Part shown: in pieces, positions 49,045 through 59,738 of the stretch
Layout: each line of letters starts with the position of its first letter
How positions within the stretch are numbered: position 1 is the first letter of the stretch
Origin: CAVPWP01 sp963709395
GTDB lineage: Bacteria > Pseudomonadota > Alphaproteobacteria > Rhodobacterales > Rhodobacteraceae
Assembly (NCBI GenBank): GCA_963709395.1
Contig: CAVPWP010000009.1
Coordinates: 1 to 64,000, forward strand
Length of the DNA stretch: 64,000 nucleotides
Direction of reading: 5' to 3'
The notes under the pieces: model-generated
Seen by the model: only the letters and a program-made list of their open reading frames with translations
Told to the model about the DNA's origin: nothing
Database searches by the model: none
Program-made: the position numbers and the translations under genes

Positions 49045-49900
49045 ATGGCGCGTGTTATGTCCAGATCCGGTTCGCGCAGCCTGCCCGGCCTGACGGTCAC
49101 GGGCAGCGGCACGATGGCGATGCACCGCGCGCTGCCCGAGGAGGTGCCGGTCGCGATCGTCTTCGACGGTGGCACCCTTGCCGTGATGATGGCCAGCCCC
49201 GGCGATATCGCCGATCTCGCCCATGGCTTTGCGCTGACCGAGGGGATCGTGACCGCACCGGACGCAGATCGAGAGCGTTCGAGATCGTGACCCACCCGTC
49301 GGGCCAGCACGCGGGCATCGAGGCCCGGATGTGGTTGCGTCCCGACCGCCGGACGGCCCTTGCGGCGCGGCGGCGCTACATGGCCGGCCCCGTGGGCTGC
49401 GGGCTCTGCGGGATCGACAGCCTGGCCGAGGCGGTGCGCGCGGTCCCGCAGGTGCCAAAAGGGCTGACGCTTGGCTACGACACGGTCGCAGGGGCGACCG
49501 AGGCGCTGCGCGACCGACCAGCCGCTGCACGACCGGACCCGCGCGGTGCATGCCGCGGGGTTCCTGCGCCCCGGCAGCGCCGGACGGCGGTATCGTGCTG
49601 GCGCGCGAGGACGTCGGCCGGCACAACGCGCTCGACAAGCTGATCGGGGCGATGGCGCGCGCCGGTCTCGACCCTGCCGAAGGCGCCTTCGTGATCACCA
49701 GCCGGGTCTCGGTGGAGCTGGTGCAGAAATGCGCGATGGCGGGGTGCCCGGTCCTGATCGCCGTCTCCGCGCCCACCGCCCATGCGCTGCGGCTGGCCGA
49801 GGATGCGGGGATCACCGTCGTCGCCTCCGCGCGGGGCGGGGCTTTCGATGTCTATACCCATCCCGACCGCCTCGTTCCGGAGAGCCCGCATGTCGCCTGA
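49045..49900 (+). CDS. fdhD: Formate dehydrogenase accessory sulfurtransferase (several frameshifts)
   Basis: FdhD, also called FdsC here, hands sulfur to the molybdenum cofactor of formate dehydrogenase. The catalytic CxxC is in GPVGCGLCGIDSL, and GIVLAREDVGRHNALDKLIG, FVITSRVSVELVQKCAMAG and ARGGAFDVYTHPDRL mark the C-terminal half. About 280 residues when joined. Breaks lie near 49264, 49277, 49510 and 49577, each fitting one extra base. ATG 49045 is six bases after fdsA. Function depends on restoring the frame. Confidence 0.9.
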
Positions 49901-50093
49901 CAAGATGGTGCACATGGCCAACCAGATCGCCACCTTCTTTCGCAGCCAGCCGGGGGACGACGCGGCCGAACGCGTGGCCGCCCATCTGCGCGACTACTGG
50001 GAGCCGCGAATGCGCGACGAGCTTGCGCGTTATGTCGACGCCGGGGGCAAGGGGCTGGACGACGTGGTTCTGCGCGCGGCCCGCCTGATCTGA
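49890..50093 (+). CDS. fdsD: Formate dehydrogenase delta subunit
   Basis: A 67-residue FdsD: MVHMANQIATFFRSQPGDDA, AAHLRDYWEPRMRDELARYV and VLRAARLI are the conserved parts. It is needed for assembly of the complex and lacks cofactor motifs. ATG 49890 lies inside the end of fdhD (11-bp overlap), and the frame is intact. It is last in the operon fdsG-fdsB-fdsA-fdhD-fdsD. Confidence 0.95.
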   Translation: MSPDKMVHMANQIATFFRSQPGDDAAERVAAHLRDYWEPRMRDELARYVDAGGKGLDDVVLRAARLI

Positions 50094-50113
50094 TTGCAGG
50101 GACCGCAGCGTTC

Positions 50114-50142
50114 GTGCGATGTTGAGTTTCGTGAAATCGCAC
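50114..50142. promoter_or_regulatory. Inverted repeat upstream of RND operon
   Basis: GTGCGAT (50114-50120) and ATCGCAC (50136-50142), 15 bp apart, between fdsD and the adaptor gene. The following ATCGCACTAATTTCG resembles half of the palindrome at 16559-16598 (TGCGATATCGTACTAA). A repressor site is possible; the regulator is not in the vicinity. Confidence 0.4.
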
Positions 50143-50220
50143 TAATTTCGACATGGACTGCTATGGACGGCACGCGCCGGCCTCATGCCCTGAGACGAAG
50201 ACCCGAGGCCAAAGACCCGC

Positions 50221-51384
50221 ATGTCATTCCTGCGCCAGTTCCTGATCGGTGCCATCGTCCTCGCGGGCACGCTTGCCCTGTGGATCTTCTATGTGCCGGC
50301 GGCCGGGGCCTGGCTTGATCGCACTGGCCTTCCCGCACTGGTCGGGATCGAGATTGCCGCGCCAGAAGGTGGGCAAGAGGGCGGCCCGCGCTTCGGCGGC
50401 GGCGGGCCGACTCGCGTGGTGGTGGATGCAGCGCAAGACGGCGTGGTGAATGACCGGGTCGCCGCGGTCGGGGACGGACGTGCCTTGCGGTCGGTGACCG
50501 TGCGCTCCGAGGCGACCGGGCGCATCGCCGCGATCGAGCGCGATGCGGGCAGCTATGTCGAGGCGGGTAGCGTCCTCGTGCGCCTTGACGACGAGGCCGA
50601 GCGGATCGCGCTTGACCGGGCGCAGCTTGTGCTGGCCGACGCGCAGGACCAGGTCGAACGCCTGTCGCAGCTCGAAGGATCGGGGGCTGTCACGGAGGTG
50701 CGCTTTCGCGAGGCCGACCTTGCGCTGCGCACGGCGGAACTGGCCGTCCGCGAGGCGGAATTCGACCTTGATCGTCGCGTGATCCGGGCGCCGATCCCGG
50801 GATGGATCGGGATCATCGAGGTCGAAACGGGCGACCGGATCACGGTGCAGGACACGCTGGCCGTCGTCACGGACCGCTCGAAGCTGATCATCGACTTCCG
50901 GGTGCCCGAGCGCGTCGTCGGGCAGATCGAGCCCGGCATGATCGTCAGCGTGGCGCCGCTGTCGGGGGCATCGGTTCCGATCGAAGGGCGCATCACCGCG
51001 ATCGACAACGTGGTCGATCGTGACAGCCGGACACTGCGGGTTCAGGCCACCATTCCCAATCCCGACGACCGTTTGCGCGCGGGCATGGCCTTCGCCGTCG
51101 AAGTGGCGCTTCCGGGCGAGCGGCTACCGGCGGTCGACCCGCTGGCCATCCAGTGGACAAGCACCGGCTCCTTCGTCTGGGTGGTTCGCGACGGGGCAGT
51201 GGCGCGCGTTCCGGTCACGATCCGCGAACGCAGCGCCGACCGCGTGCTGGTCGAGGCCGAGCTTGAAGTGGGCGAACCCGTCGTGACCGAGGGTGTGCAG
51301 ACCCTGCGCCCCGGCGCCGAGGTCGAGATCGTCGTGCCGGGCGACGGCGCGCAGGCCGCCGCCTCTGCGACAGAACGGGGCTGA
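50221..51384 (+). CDS. RND efflux periplasmic adaptor (membrane fusion protein)
   Basis: A 387-residue HlyD/MexA-like adaptor. Signal anchor FLIGAIVLAGTLALWIFYV, a short Gly-rich segment (GPRFGGGGPTR), the biotinyl-lipoyl halves (TGRIAAIERDAGSYVEAGSV; VIRAPIPGWIGIIEVETGD), a coiled-coil hairpin between them (about 128-180), and the beta-barrel and membrane-proximal domains. It links the inner-membrane RND pump to an outer-membrane channel not encoded here. The RND gene starts 5 bp after it. Confidence 0.92.
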   Translation: MSFLRQFLIGAIVLAGTLALWIFYVPAAGAWLDRTGLPALVGIEIAAPEGGQEGGPRFGGGGPTRVVVDAAQDGVVNDRVAAVGDGRALRSVTVRSEATGRIAAIERDAGSYVEAGSVLVRLDDEAERIALDRAQLVLADAQDQVERLSQLEGSGAVTEVRFREADLALRTAELAVREAEFDLDRRVIRAPIPGWIGIIEVETGDRITVQDTLAVVTDRSKLIIDFRVPERVVGQIEPGMIVSVAPLSGASVPIEGRITAIDNVVDRDSRTLRVQATIPNPDDRLRAGMAFAVEVALPGERLPAVDPLAIQWTSTGSFVWVVRDGAVARVPVTIRERSADRVLVEAELEVGEPVVTEGVQTLRPGAEVEIVVPGDGAQAAASATERG

Positions 51385-51389
51385 GCGTC

Positions 51390-54300
51390 ATGGCCGGCCC
51401 ATCCAACACTCCGGATCGTGGCATCGGCACGGCGCTTTTCGTCCGTCGTCCGATCCTTGCGATCGTGCTGAACGCGCTCATTGTCATTGCCGGGATCGCC
51501 GCTCTTTTCGGGGTCGAGGTGCGCGAGTTGCCCGACGTGGACCGGCCCGTCATCACCGTCACGACCGAGTTCGCCGGGGCCTCTGCCGAGACCGTGGACC
51601 AGGAAATCACCGGCCGGATCGAAGGCGCGGTCGGCCGGGTGGCCGGGGTGCGCACGATCTCGTCCAGCTCGCAGTTCGGACGTAGCCGGGTCACCCTCGA
51701 ATTCGAGGACAGCGTCGACCTCGATGTCGCAGCGACCGATACCCGGGATGCGATTGCGCGGATCGGCAATGCCCTTCCAGAGGGGGCCGACCTGCCCGAG
51801 ATCGTCAAGGCCGACGCCAATGCGCAGCCGGTGGTCCGGATCGCCGTGACCTCGCCCGGCCGCTCACCGCAGGAATTGACCGAACTGGTGCGTGATCGGG
51901 TCGAGGACCGGCTGATCTCGATCAACGGGGTCGCGGACCTTCAGATCTACGGCGATCGCGAACCGATCTTCCGCGTCGATATCGACCAGTTGGAGCTTGC
52001 CAGCCGGGGCCTCACCCTGGCCGATCTGCGCCGCGCGCTTCAGGACATCGCCTTCGACGCGCCGGCCGGGCGATCTGACGGGCGACCGCCAGTCGATCAA
52101 CGTGCGCGCCACGGCCTCGGTCGCCACGCCCGCGGCTTTCGAGGCGCTGGAAATCGCCCCGAACGTGCGGCTGCGCGATGTGGCGCGCGTCACCCTTGGC
52201 CCCGCTCCGAACGAGACGGTGCTGCGCGCCAATGGCGAGACCGGGATCGGCCTGGGTGTGCTCCGTCAGGCCACCAGCAATACGCTCGAGATCTCGGCGG
52301 CCGTGCGTGCGACCGTCGATGACCTGCAGGCGACCCTGCCGGCGGACGTCCGGATCTTCGTCACCTCGGACGACGCGGTGTTCATCAACGGGTCGATCCG
52401 CGAGGTTCTCAAGACGCTGGCGCTGGCCGTCGCCATCGTGGTGCTTGTGATCTTCGTCTTCCTGCGGGATGTCCGCGCGACCCTGATCCCGACGATCACC
52501 ATGCCGATCGCCCTGATCGGCACGCTGGCCGCGATCTACCTTGTCGGGTTCTCGGTCAACATCCTGACGCTTCTGGCCCTTGTGCTGGCCACGGGCATGG
52601 TGGTCGACGACGCCATCGTCGTGCTCGAGAACATCGTGCGGCGCCGTTCCGAAGGGATGGGACCAAGGGCGGCGGCGGTCCTGGGGACGCAGCAGGTGTT
52701 CTTTGCGGTCGTCACCACCACGGCGACGCTGGCGGCGGTGTTCATTCCGCTGTCGTTCCTGCCCGGTCAGGCGGGCGGGCTTTTCCGCGAGTTCGGGTTC
52801 ACGCTGGCGATGGCGGTGCTGCTGTCGTCGGTGGTGGCGCTGACGCTGGTGCCGATGCTGGCAAGCCGGCTTCTGACCAAGGAGGTGGATACCTCACATC
52901 GGTCATTCATGACGGGCCTGGGCGACGGCCTGGCCGGCGTCTACGCCTGGGCGCTGCGCGGGGCGCTGGCGATGCCCTGGGTGGTCATCCTGGTGGCCGG
53001 ACTTTTCGCCGCGACATCGGTTTTCGTGGCGGCAGGCATCCGGCAGGAGCTGACCCCACCCGAGGATCGGGCGGTGGCACTTTTGTCGGTGTCGGCGCCG
53101 CAGGGCGTCTCGCTCGACTATACCAGTGCGAAGATGGCCGAGATCGAAACGATCCTGCAGCCGTTGGTCGAGGCGGGCGAGATCACCAACGTCTTCTCGA
53201 TCACCGGGTTCGGGTCGGGCAATCGCGGCTTCATGGTGATGACCCTGGCGCCCTGGGGCGAGCGCGCGCGCAGCCAGCAGGAGATCGTGGGCGAGATCAA
53301 CGGCAAGCTGCGCAGCATCGTCGGCGTGCGCGCCTTCGCGATCCAGCCCAATTCGCTGGGCATTCGCGGCGCAGGGCGCGGCCTGACCTTCGCCGTCACC
53401 GGCAGCAACTACGAACAGCTGGCCGAGGTCAGCGAACGCCTGGTCGAACGGTTGCAGGAAAACCCCGCCTTCGGGCAGGTGCGGCTCGAATACGAGACCA
53501 CGCAGCCCCAGCTTTTCGTCGAGATCGACCGCACCCGCGCATCGGACCTCGGGATCGACATCACCGGGCTTGGCGAGGCACTGCGCGCCGTGCTCGACGG
53601 GCGCAGCATCGGGTCGGTCTTCGTCGATGACCGCAGCTATGACGTGCAGATTCTGTCGACCGCGACCCCGGTGGACGACCCTGGCGATCTGGAGAATGTC
53701 TTCGTGCAGGCCGGGGACGGGCAGATGGTGCCGCTGTCGACCTTCGTGCGGCTGGAAGAACGCGCCATCGCCCCCGAACTCAACCGCGAGGGGCAGAACC
53801 GGTCGGTCGAGATCTCGGCCGGCCTGACGCCCGATCTTGCGCTCGGCGACGCGCTGGCCCAGGTCGAGGCGCTGGCGGACGAGATCCTTGCCGACGAGAA
53901 CCGCATCGTGCCGCTGGCCGAAGCCGCGACGCTCGACCAAACCTCGGCGGGGCTTCTTCTGACCTTCGGCTTCGCGATTGTCGTTGTCTTTCTTGTCCTT
54001 GCGGCGCAGTTCGAAAGCTTCATCTCGGCCATCGTCGTGATGGCGACGGTGCCGCTGGGGCTGGCCTGCGCGGCCTTCGCGCTTCAGCTCACCGGGCAAA
54101 GCCTGAACGTCTACAGCCAGATCGGGCTTGTGATGCTGATAGGCATCATGGCCAAGAACGGCATCCTGATCGTCGAGTTCGCCAACCAGCTGCGCGACGA
54201 GGGCAAGTCCGTCCGCGACGCGATCTACGGCGCGTCCACGATCCGGTTGCGCCCGGTGATGATGACGATGATCTCGACCGTGCTGGGCGGCGTGCCGCTG

Positions 54301-54495
54301 GTCCTGTCGTTCGGCGCGGGCGCCGAGGCGCGCGAGGCGCTGGGCTGGGTGATCGTGGGCGGGCTTGGTCTTGCCACCTTGTCGACGCTGTTCCTCACGC
54401 CGGTGGCCTATCTTCTGCTGGCGGGCTTCTCGTCGACCAAGGCGGGCGAGCGCAAGCGGCTCGAGGACGAACTGGCTTCGGCCCAGCAGGCCTGA
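51390..54495 (+). CDS. RND efflux pump, inner-membrane permease (one frameshift)
   Basis: An AcrB-family proton-driven pump, about 1035 residues when joined. VRRPILAIVLNALIVIAG is helix 1; TGMVVDDAIVVLENIVRRRS in helix 4 has the two Asp of the proton relay; helix 10 and later are LTFGFAIVVVFLVLAAQFES, QIGLVMLIGIMAKNGILIVE and IRLRPVMMTMISTVLGGVPL. The frame breaks near 52068 (GGG for GG in FDAPAGDLTGDRQSINV). The sequence is closer to the MdtF/MexF-like or single-chain multidrug group than to heavy-metal CzcA: no metal motif is seen. Substrates unknown. Confidence 0.9.
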
Positions 54496-54502
54496 AGCCG
54501 CA

Positions 54503-55237
54503 TCAGGCGGCGCTGTCCTTTTCGTCCAGCCAGGCGCGGATGATCGCGCGGTGCCGGTCGCCGTCATAGCTGGGGAAGTGCCCGCCATGCACGACGCGGA
54601 CGGGCAGGCCCAGAAGACGTTCCATCGAGCGGTGATAGTCCGCGGCGTCCGAGTGGTAAGTGTCCTCGATCAGCGGCCCGTCATAGACGATGTCGCCCGA
54701 GAACAGGATGCCGGTCGCGGCCTCCCACAAGGCGATCCCGCCGGGGGAGTGGCCGGGGGTGTGGATCACCTCGAAATGCCGGTCGCCCAGATCGACCACG
54801 TCGCCGTCCTCGAGCAGCCGCGTCGCCGGGGCCGCCTTCACCGCGTAGGTCGCAGACTGGTAGGGCAGCGGCGGCAGGAGGTCGAAGATCTCGTCGGTGA
54901 CATAGGGATCGGCCAGCGTCGCGCCGCGGGTGGGCTGCGCCAGGATGTGGGCCTCGGCCCGGTGCACGCAGCGGTCGTCGAATTCGTGGTGGCAGCCGAT
55001 GTGGTCGAAATGCGTGTGGCTTGCCACCGCTGTCAGGGCGTGCTCGGTCACCAGCGGCACCCATTCGCGCAGCGACACCACGCCCATGCCGCTGTCGACC
55101 AGCATGTCGCGGTCGCGGCCCCGGACATGCCAGACGTTGCAGCGGTAGAATTCGTGGATGAAGGGCTCGTCGATCAGGGTGACGCCATCGCCCTTCGTCT
55201 GCAGACGATACCAGTCTTCGGGGCGGGCGCGCTCCAT
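54503..55237 (-). CDS. MBL-fold metallo-hydrolase
   Basis: A 244-residue metallo-beta-lactamase-fold hydrolase. Metal motif HTHFDHIGCHHEF, then HTPGHSPGGIAL, FSGDIVYDG and VHGGHFPSYDG give the two-zinc site. No signal peptide is seen. It starts 3 bp after the stop of the Pot-type ATPase gene on the same strand, so it is the distal gene of that operon. Its substrate is unknown; thioester, lactone or phosphoester hydrolysis are all possible for the fold. Confidence 0.85.
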   Translation of the reverse strand: MERARPEDWYRLQTKGDGVTLIDEPFIHEFYRCNVWHVRGRDRDMLVDSGMGVVSLREWVPLVTEHALTAVASHTHFDHIGCHHEFDDRCVHRAEAHILAQPTRGATLADPYVTDEIFDLLPPLPYQSATYAVKAAPATRLLEDGDVVDLGDRHFEVIHTPGHSPGGIALWEAATGILFSGDIVYDGPLIEDTYHSDAADYHRSMERLLGLPVRVVHGGHFPSYDGDRHRAIIRAWLDEKDSAA

Positions 55238-55239
55238 CC

Positions 55240-56281
55240 TCAGTCCTCCATTGGGAACACGCTGATCGTGTCGGCTTCGGCGGACAGGTGCAAGATCGCG
55301 CCCGGCTCCGGCAGGATCGCGGGCGGAAGATGCGCGATCAGGACAAGGTCGGGTGCGGCCTCGGGGATCAGATGCGCGCGGGTGTGGGTGCCGAAGAAGG
55401 CCGCGTCGCGCACGCGGGCCGGGCCGATCCGTACGGCGGCGTCACCGGTTCCCATCGCCTCGGGGCGGATGCAAACCATCGCGCGCCCCTTGCGCGGGGC
55501 GGGCAGGGGCAGGGTGCCGAACGGCGTCTCGACCCCGCTCGTCGGTGGCGTGGCCGGGGATGTGGTTCATCTCGCCCATGAAGTCGGCGGCGAACAGCGT
55601 GGCGGGCTGGCGGTAGATCCGGGCGGGCGGGCCCTGATCCTCGATCCGGCCGGCGTTCATCACCACGATCCGGTCGGCGATGGCCATGGCTTCCTCCTGG
55701 TCGTGGGTGACGTGGACGAAGGTCGTGCCGACCTGCCGCTGGATCGCCTTCAACTCGTCCTGCATCGCCCGGCGCAGCTTGAGATCGAGCGCGCCGAGCG
55801 GTTCGTCGAGCAGCAGCACGTCGGGGTCGACCGCCAGCGCGCGCGCCAGGGCCACGCGCTGACGCTGGCCCCCCGACAATTCGTGCGGACGCTTGCCACC
55901 GGCATCGGCCAGGCCGACCAGCGCCAGCAGCGTCTCGGCCTTGCCGTGACGCTCGGCGCGGCCCATGCCGGCCATGCGCAGCCCGAACCCCACGTTGTCG
56001 CGCAGGCTCATGTGCGGGAACAGCGCATAGTCCTGGAACATCGTCGTCGTCGGCCGCTTGGCCGGCGGCACGCGGGTCATGTCGCGCCCGCCGATCAGGA
56101 CCTTGCCCTGCGTGGGCTCGATGAAGCCGCCCAGCACCGACAGCAGCGTGGTCTTGCCGCAGCCCGAGGGGCCCAGAAGCGTCACGTATTCGCCCGCGTC
56201 GATGGTCAGCTCGATGTCCTTGAGGGCATGGAACTCCGCGAACCAGTGGTTCAGGTCGGACAGGGTGACGGGGGCGGTCAT
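55240..56281 (-). CDS. Polyamine-type ABC transporter ATP-binding protein (one frameshift)
   Basis: PotA-type ATPase, about 347 residues when joined. Walker A LGPSGCGKTTLLSVLGGF, Q-loop MFQDYALFPHMSL, LSGGQRQRVALARALAV, Walker B VLLLDEPLGALD and VTHDQEEAMA are intact. The frame changes near 55545 (GHATDE, then the C-terminal regulatory domain with MVCIRPEAMGTG), probably one extra base. It is coupled by ATGA to the upstream permease gene. The C-terminal TOBE part ends TISVFPMED. Confidence 0.87.
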
Positions 56282-57052
56282 GTGCTGCGTCTCCGGAAGA
56301 CCAGAAGTTCAAGGATCAGCACCACCGCGACCGACACAAGGAACACGAGGCTGCCGATGGCGTTCAGGCGCGGCGACAGGCCCGAGCGCAGCAGCGACCA
56401 GATCTCGACCGGCAGGGTCACGTCGAAGCGGGTGAGGAGGAAGGCGATGATGAACTCGTCCCAGCTGAAGGTCATCGACAGGAAGAACGCCGCCGCGATC
56501 GACGGGGCAAGCATCGGCACGGTCACCAGCAGGATCACCCGCGCCTCGTCCGCGCCGAGGTCGCGGGCGGCGCGTTCGGCGTTCTGCTGCTGCGCGCCCA
56601 TCGAGGCATAGATGATCGCGAAGGCCAGCGGCAGGTTGATGACGACATGGCCGATGCGCAGCGGTCCAGAGCGACAGGCCAAGGCCCGCACGGGTCAGCA
56701 CGATCAGAAGGCCGAGCCCGACGATCAGGTAGCTGACCGTCAGCGGGGCGATCAGCAGCCCCCGGATCAGCGCCGATCCCGGCAGGGCGTGGCGCGCGAG
56801 GCCGTAGGCGGCGAGGAAGCCAAGCGTCACGGCGACGGTCGACGACCCAAGTGCCACGACGATGGAATTGCGCAGCGCATCGGTCAGCCCGTCATCGGCC
56901 AGAACCTCGGCATACCAGCGCAGCGACGGCCCGTCGAAGGGCGGAACCGGCAGCGTGTTGCCCTGGAACGAGAACAGCACCAGCGTGCCCACCGGCAGGT
57001 AGATGAAGACGAAGGCGGCGGCGAGGTAGAGCCAGGGCAGGGCGCGCATCAC
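56278..57052 (-). CDS. Polyamine-type ABC permease, PotC-like (one frameshift)
   Basis: About 258 residues when joined. The frame changes near 56672 (LGLSLW, then PLRIGHVVINLPLAFAII); one inserted base explains it. Six helices, with the EAA loop RDLGADEARVILLVTVPMLA and MTFSWDEFIIAFLLTRFDVT near the end, typical of PotC. ATGA overlaps link it to the PotB-like gene above and the ATPase gene below. Confidence 0.87.
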
Positions 57053-57900
57053 AGCCGGTCAAGCCGTAGCCAGCGGGCCGAGGCAAGATAGGCCAGCGTC
57101 ACGATGCCCATCAGCACGATGGCCAGTGCCGAGGCCAGCGGGAAGTCGGCGCGCCGGCCAAGCTGCACCATGATGACCTGCGGCACGGTCAGCTCGGTGT
57201 TCCCGCCCAGGATCTGCGGCGTGACATAGTCGCCGATGCACAGAACGAAGGTCAGGAAGGCCCCGGTGACGATGCCCGGCAAGGTCAGCGGCAGGATCAC
57301 ATGGCGGAAGGTCTGAAAGGCGTTGGCGCCCAGGTCCATCGCCGCGCGGCGGTAGTTCGGCGACAGCTGGATCAGGTTGGCATAGATGGTCAGCGTCAGC
57401 AGCATCACGAAGAAATGGACGAAGCCCGTGACGGTGGCGAAGCGGGTGTTGGCCATGGTGATCGGCTCGGAAATCAGCCCGAGGTTCATCAGCGTCTGGT
57501 TCACCACCCCCTCGCGCGCCAGCACCAGCAGCCAGGCGTAGGAGCGCACGACGTAAGAGGTCCAGAACGGCAGGATCGCCAGCAGAAGCGCCAGCCGCTG
57601 CCAGCGCGGCGGCACCCTGAAGGCGATGATCCAGGCCAGCGGATAGGCGAGGATCACCGACACGACGGTCACTGTCAGCGTGATCTCGAGCGAGACGACA
57701 ACCGCGCGCCAGAGGAACCGTTTCTCGGCCAGTTCGGCGTAGTTCGCGAAGTCCACGCCCCAGATCAGCGTGCGCCCGTCCAGCGTGGCGAGACTCATCG
57801 CGCCCATCACGAGGAAGGGCAGCACGAAGAAGGCCCCCGTCCAGACAAGGGCCGGGGCGACGAAGCCCCAGCCCCTCAGGCGGTCGCGCGCGGCGCTCAC
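57049..57900 (-). CDS. Polyamine-type ABC permease, PotB-like
   Basis: A 283-residue permease with six helices. ILPFWTSYVVRSYAWLLVLA and FVHFFVMLLTLTIYANLIQL are typical PotB segments; the EAA loop is MDLGANAFQTFRHVILPLTL. Reading frame intact. It starts 10 bp after the binding-protein gene and overlaps the PotC-like gene. Confidence 0.92.
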   Translation of the reverse strand: MSAARDRLRGWGFVAPALVWTGAFFVLPFLVMGAMSLATLDGRTLIWGVDFANYAELAEKRFLWRAVVVSLEITLTVTVVSVILAYPLAWIIAFRVPPRWQRLALLLAILPFWTSYVVRSYAWLLVLAREGVVNQTLMNLGLISEPITMANTRFATVTGFVHFFVMLLTLTIYANLIQLSPNYRRAAMDLGANAFQTFRHVILPLTLPGIVTGAFLTFVLCIGDYVTPQILGGNTELTVPQVIMVQLGRRADFPLASALAIVLMGIVTLAYLASARWLRLDRL

Positions 57901-57910
57901 GCGGGCAGGC

Positions 57911-58967
57911 TCACTGGGCGAGCGTTTCGAGCCAGAGGTCCTGCATCTCGGCGTCGAGATCGGCGTCGGGGGCGGGGTAAAGCTGCGTCAGCGCCAGATA
58001 CCCGGCCTGATCGTCCCAGCGCAGGGTCGCCTTCTGCTCGTCGGTCAGGAACTCGCCGGCCTTGGCGTTCGCGGGCATCCCCCAGAAGCACGACGAGGTG
58101 GCAAGCCGCGCCTGACCTTCGGGGCTGACGATGTACTTGACGAACTCGAGCGCGAGGTCGGGCTTTTCGGTGCCCGCGACGACGCCGATCGACTGCGCCC
58201 AGCGGACCGCGCCTTCCTGCGGGATGGTCCAGGTCAGCTCGGGCTGCTCCTCGGCCAGGACGGCGGTCAGCCATTCGCCACCGCCCACGACGATGTCGAC
58301 CTCGCCGGTGGCCAGCGCGGTCTGCGCGGCGACCACGCCCGCGACCGAGGCGGCGCGCGACCGCATGGTCGACAGCACGCCACCGATGGCGTCAAGGTCG
58401 CCCGCCCCGATCTCGGCGGTCGGAATGCCTTCAGCGATGGCCGCAAGGCCCATCACCGGCAGGTAGTAGTCGTAGATCGAGATCCGGCCCGCGTATTTCT
58501 CGGACCAGACGGTGGCGAGGTTTTCCATATCCGCCGGATCGACCTTCGAGGAATTGAACGAGATCGTGTTGTAGCCGAATTTCTCGGTCACCGCGTAGGT
58601 GACGCCGTCGACGCTGTTGTTGTCGGCCATCACCACCTCGGGGAAGAAGTCGGCGGTCGGCAGTTCGTCCGCGGGCAGGGGGGCCAGAACACCGGCCTCG
58701 ACCGCGCGGAACACGTCGATGCCGTCGACGACCAGCACGTCCCAGTCGCCGGGGCGGGATTGTTCCAGCAGCGCCAGTGCCGCACCGGTGCCTTCGTATT
58801 CGCGCAGGTTGACGGTGACGTTGTGCGCCTGCTCGAAGGGCTCGATCAGCGCGGGGTCGGTGTGGTCGCACCAGACCAGCGCGTTCAGCGTGTTCCTGCG
58901 CGGCGGCAGCGCCGGCGGCCAGGGTCAGGGCGGTCGTGGCGAGAAGGGACGAGGTCAGTCTGGACAT
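57911..58967 (-). CDS. Polyamine-type ABC substrate-binding protein (one frameshift)
   Basis: A PotD-like protein, about 351 residues when joined. The signal peptide is SSLLATTALTLAAGAAAA; just behind it the frame breaks near 58893 (AQE, then TLNALVWCDH), fitting one inserted C. The body has GDWDVLVVDGIDVFRAVEAG, YAVTEKFGYNTISFNSSKVD and TSSCFWGMPANAKAGEFLTD. First gene of the minus-strand operon with two permeases, an ATPase and an MBL hydrolase. It is divergent from a TetR regulator gene whose neighbour is an agmatinase-family enzyme. Confidence 0.87.
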
Positions 58968-59026
58968 GCGGGGTCTCCCGGTTGTTGTGTCTGCCGGCCG
59001 TGTTGATCGCGGCTCGTCAGAAAAAA

Positions 59027-59054
59027 GTTGAAGTCATTCATCTTTGTAGTCAAC
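59027..59054. promoter_or_regulatory. Inverted repeat between divergent operons
   Basis: GTTGA (59027-59031) and TCAAC (59050-59054) flank an 18-bp AT-rich core, in a 128-bp gap between the binding-protein and TetR genes. The spacing fits a TetR dimer site controlling both directions. Short arms make this tentative. Confidence 0.35.
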
Positions 59055-59095
59055 ACTATTCTTTGACCGAAAACCAACTCCGCCAAGGGGACCGG

Positions 59096-59738
59096 ATGTC
59101 AGGATTGCGCGAAAAACAGAAAGCCGATCGCGAAAGGCGCATTCTGAAGGCCGCCGTGACGAAATTTCGGGCAGAAAGTTATCGCTCGGTACGGATCGAG
59201 GATCTTGCCGAGATGGCAGAAGTGTCCGTCGGCACGGTCTACAACTACTATCAGACCAAGGGCGATATCCTGATCGCCACGGTCGCGATGGAGGTCGAAG
59301 AGGTGCTGGATGCAGGTGCGCACATCGTCGCCAGCCCGCCGCAGGGCGTGGACGAGGCGCTCCTGCGCCTGATCTTCAGCTACTATGATCATTCGCTGGA
59401 ATACCTGTCGAAGGAAATGTGGCGTACCGCCATGGCCCTTGCCATCGAGGCGCCGGGCACGCCGAACGGGCGGCGCTATTCCGAACTGGATCAGCGGCTT
59501 GCCGCGCAGGTCACCGATCTCATCGCGGCGCTTCAGATGCGTGGCGAAGTGCGCGCGGATCTGGACGCGCGGCGCATTGGGTGCGCTCTTGTTCAACAAC
59601 CTCAACCAGATGTTCATCGAGTTCGTGAAGGACGACGACATGACGCTTGAAACGCTGCGTGCGCGGGTCGCCGCCCAGACCCGTCCCATCGCCCGGCTGA
59701 TCGCCCAGCCTTCGGCCAGCGGGGAGGCGGCCGAATGA
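59096..59738 (+). CDS. TetR-family transcriptional regulator (one frameshift)
   Basis: About 214 residues when joined. The helix-turn-helix RILKAAVTKFRAESYRSVRI, LAEMAEVSVGTVYNYYQTKG is typical. A frame change lies near 59583 (RRIG then ALLFNNLNQMF), caused by GGG for GG. The stop overlaps the agmatinase gene by ATGA. It likely controls both its own operon and the divergent transporter; the inducer is likely the amine or guanidine carried. Confidence 0.87.

Noticed and set aside
44619..49900. Formate dehydrogenase operon as a set of pseudogenes
   Set aside because: All cofactor motifs are present in order and nearly every break is a one-base insertion, so error is likelier than decay.
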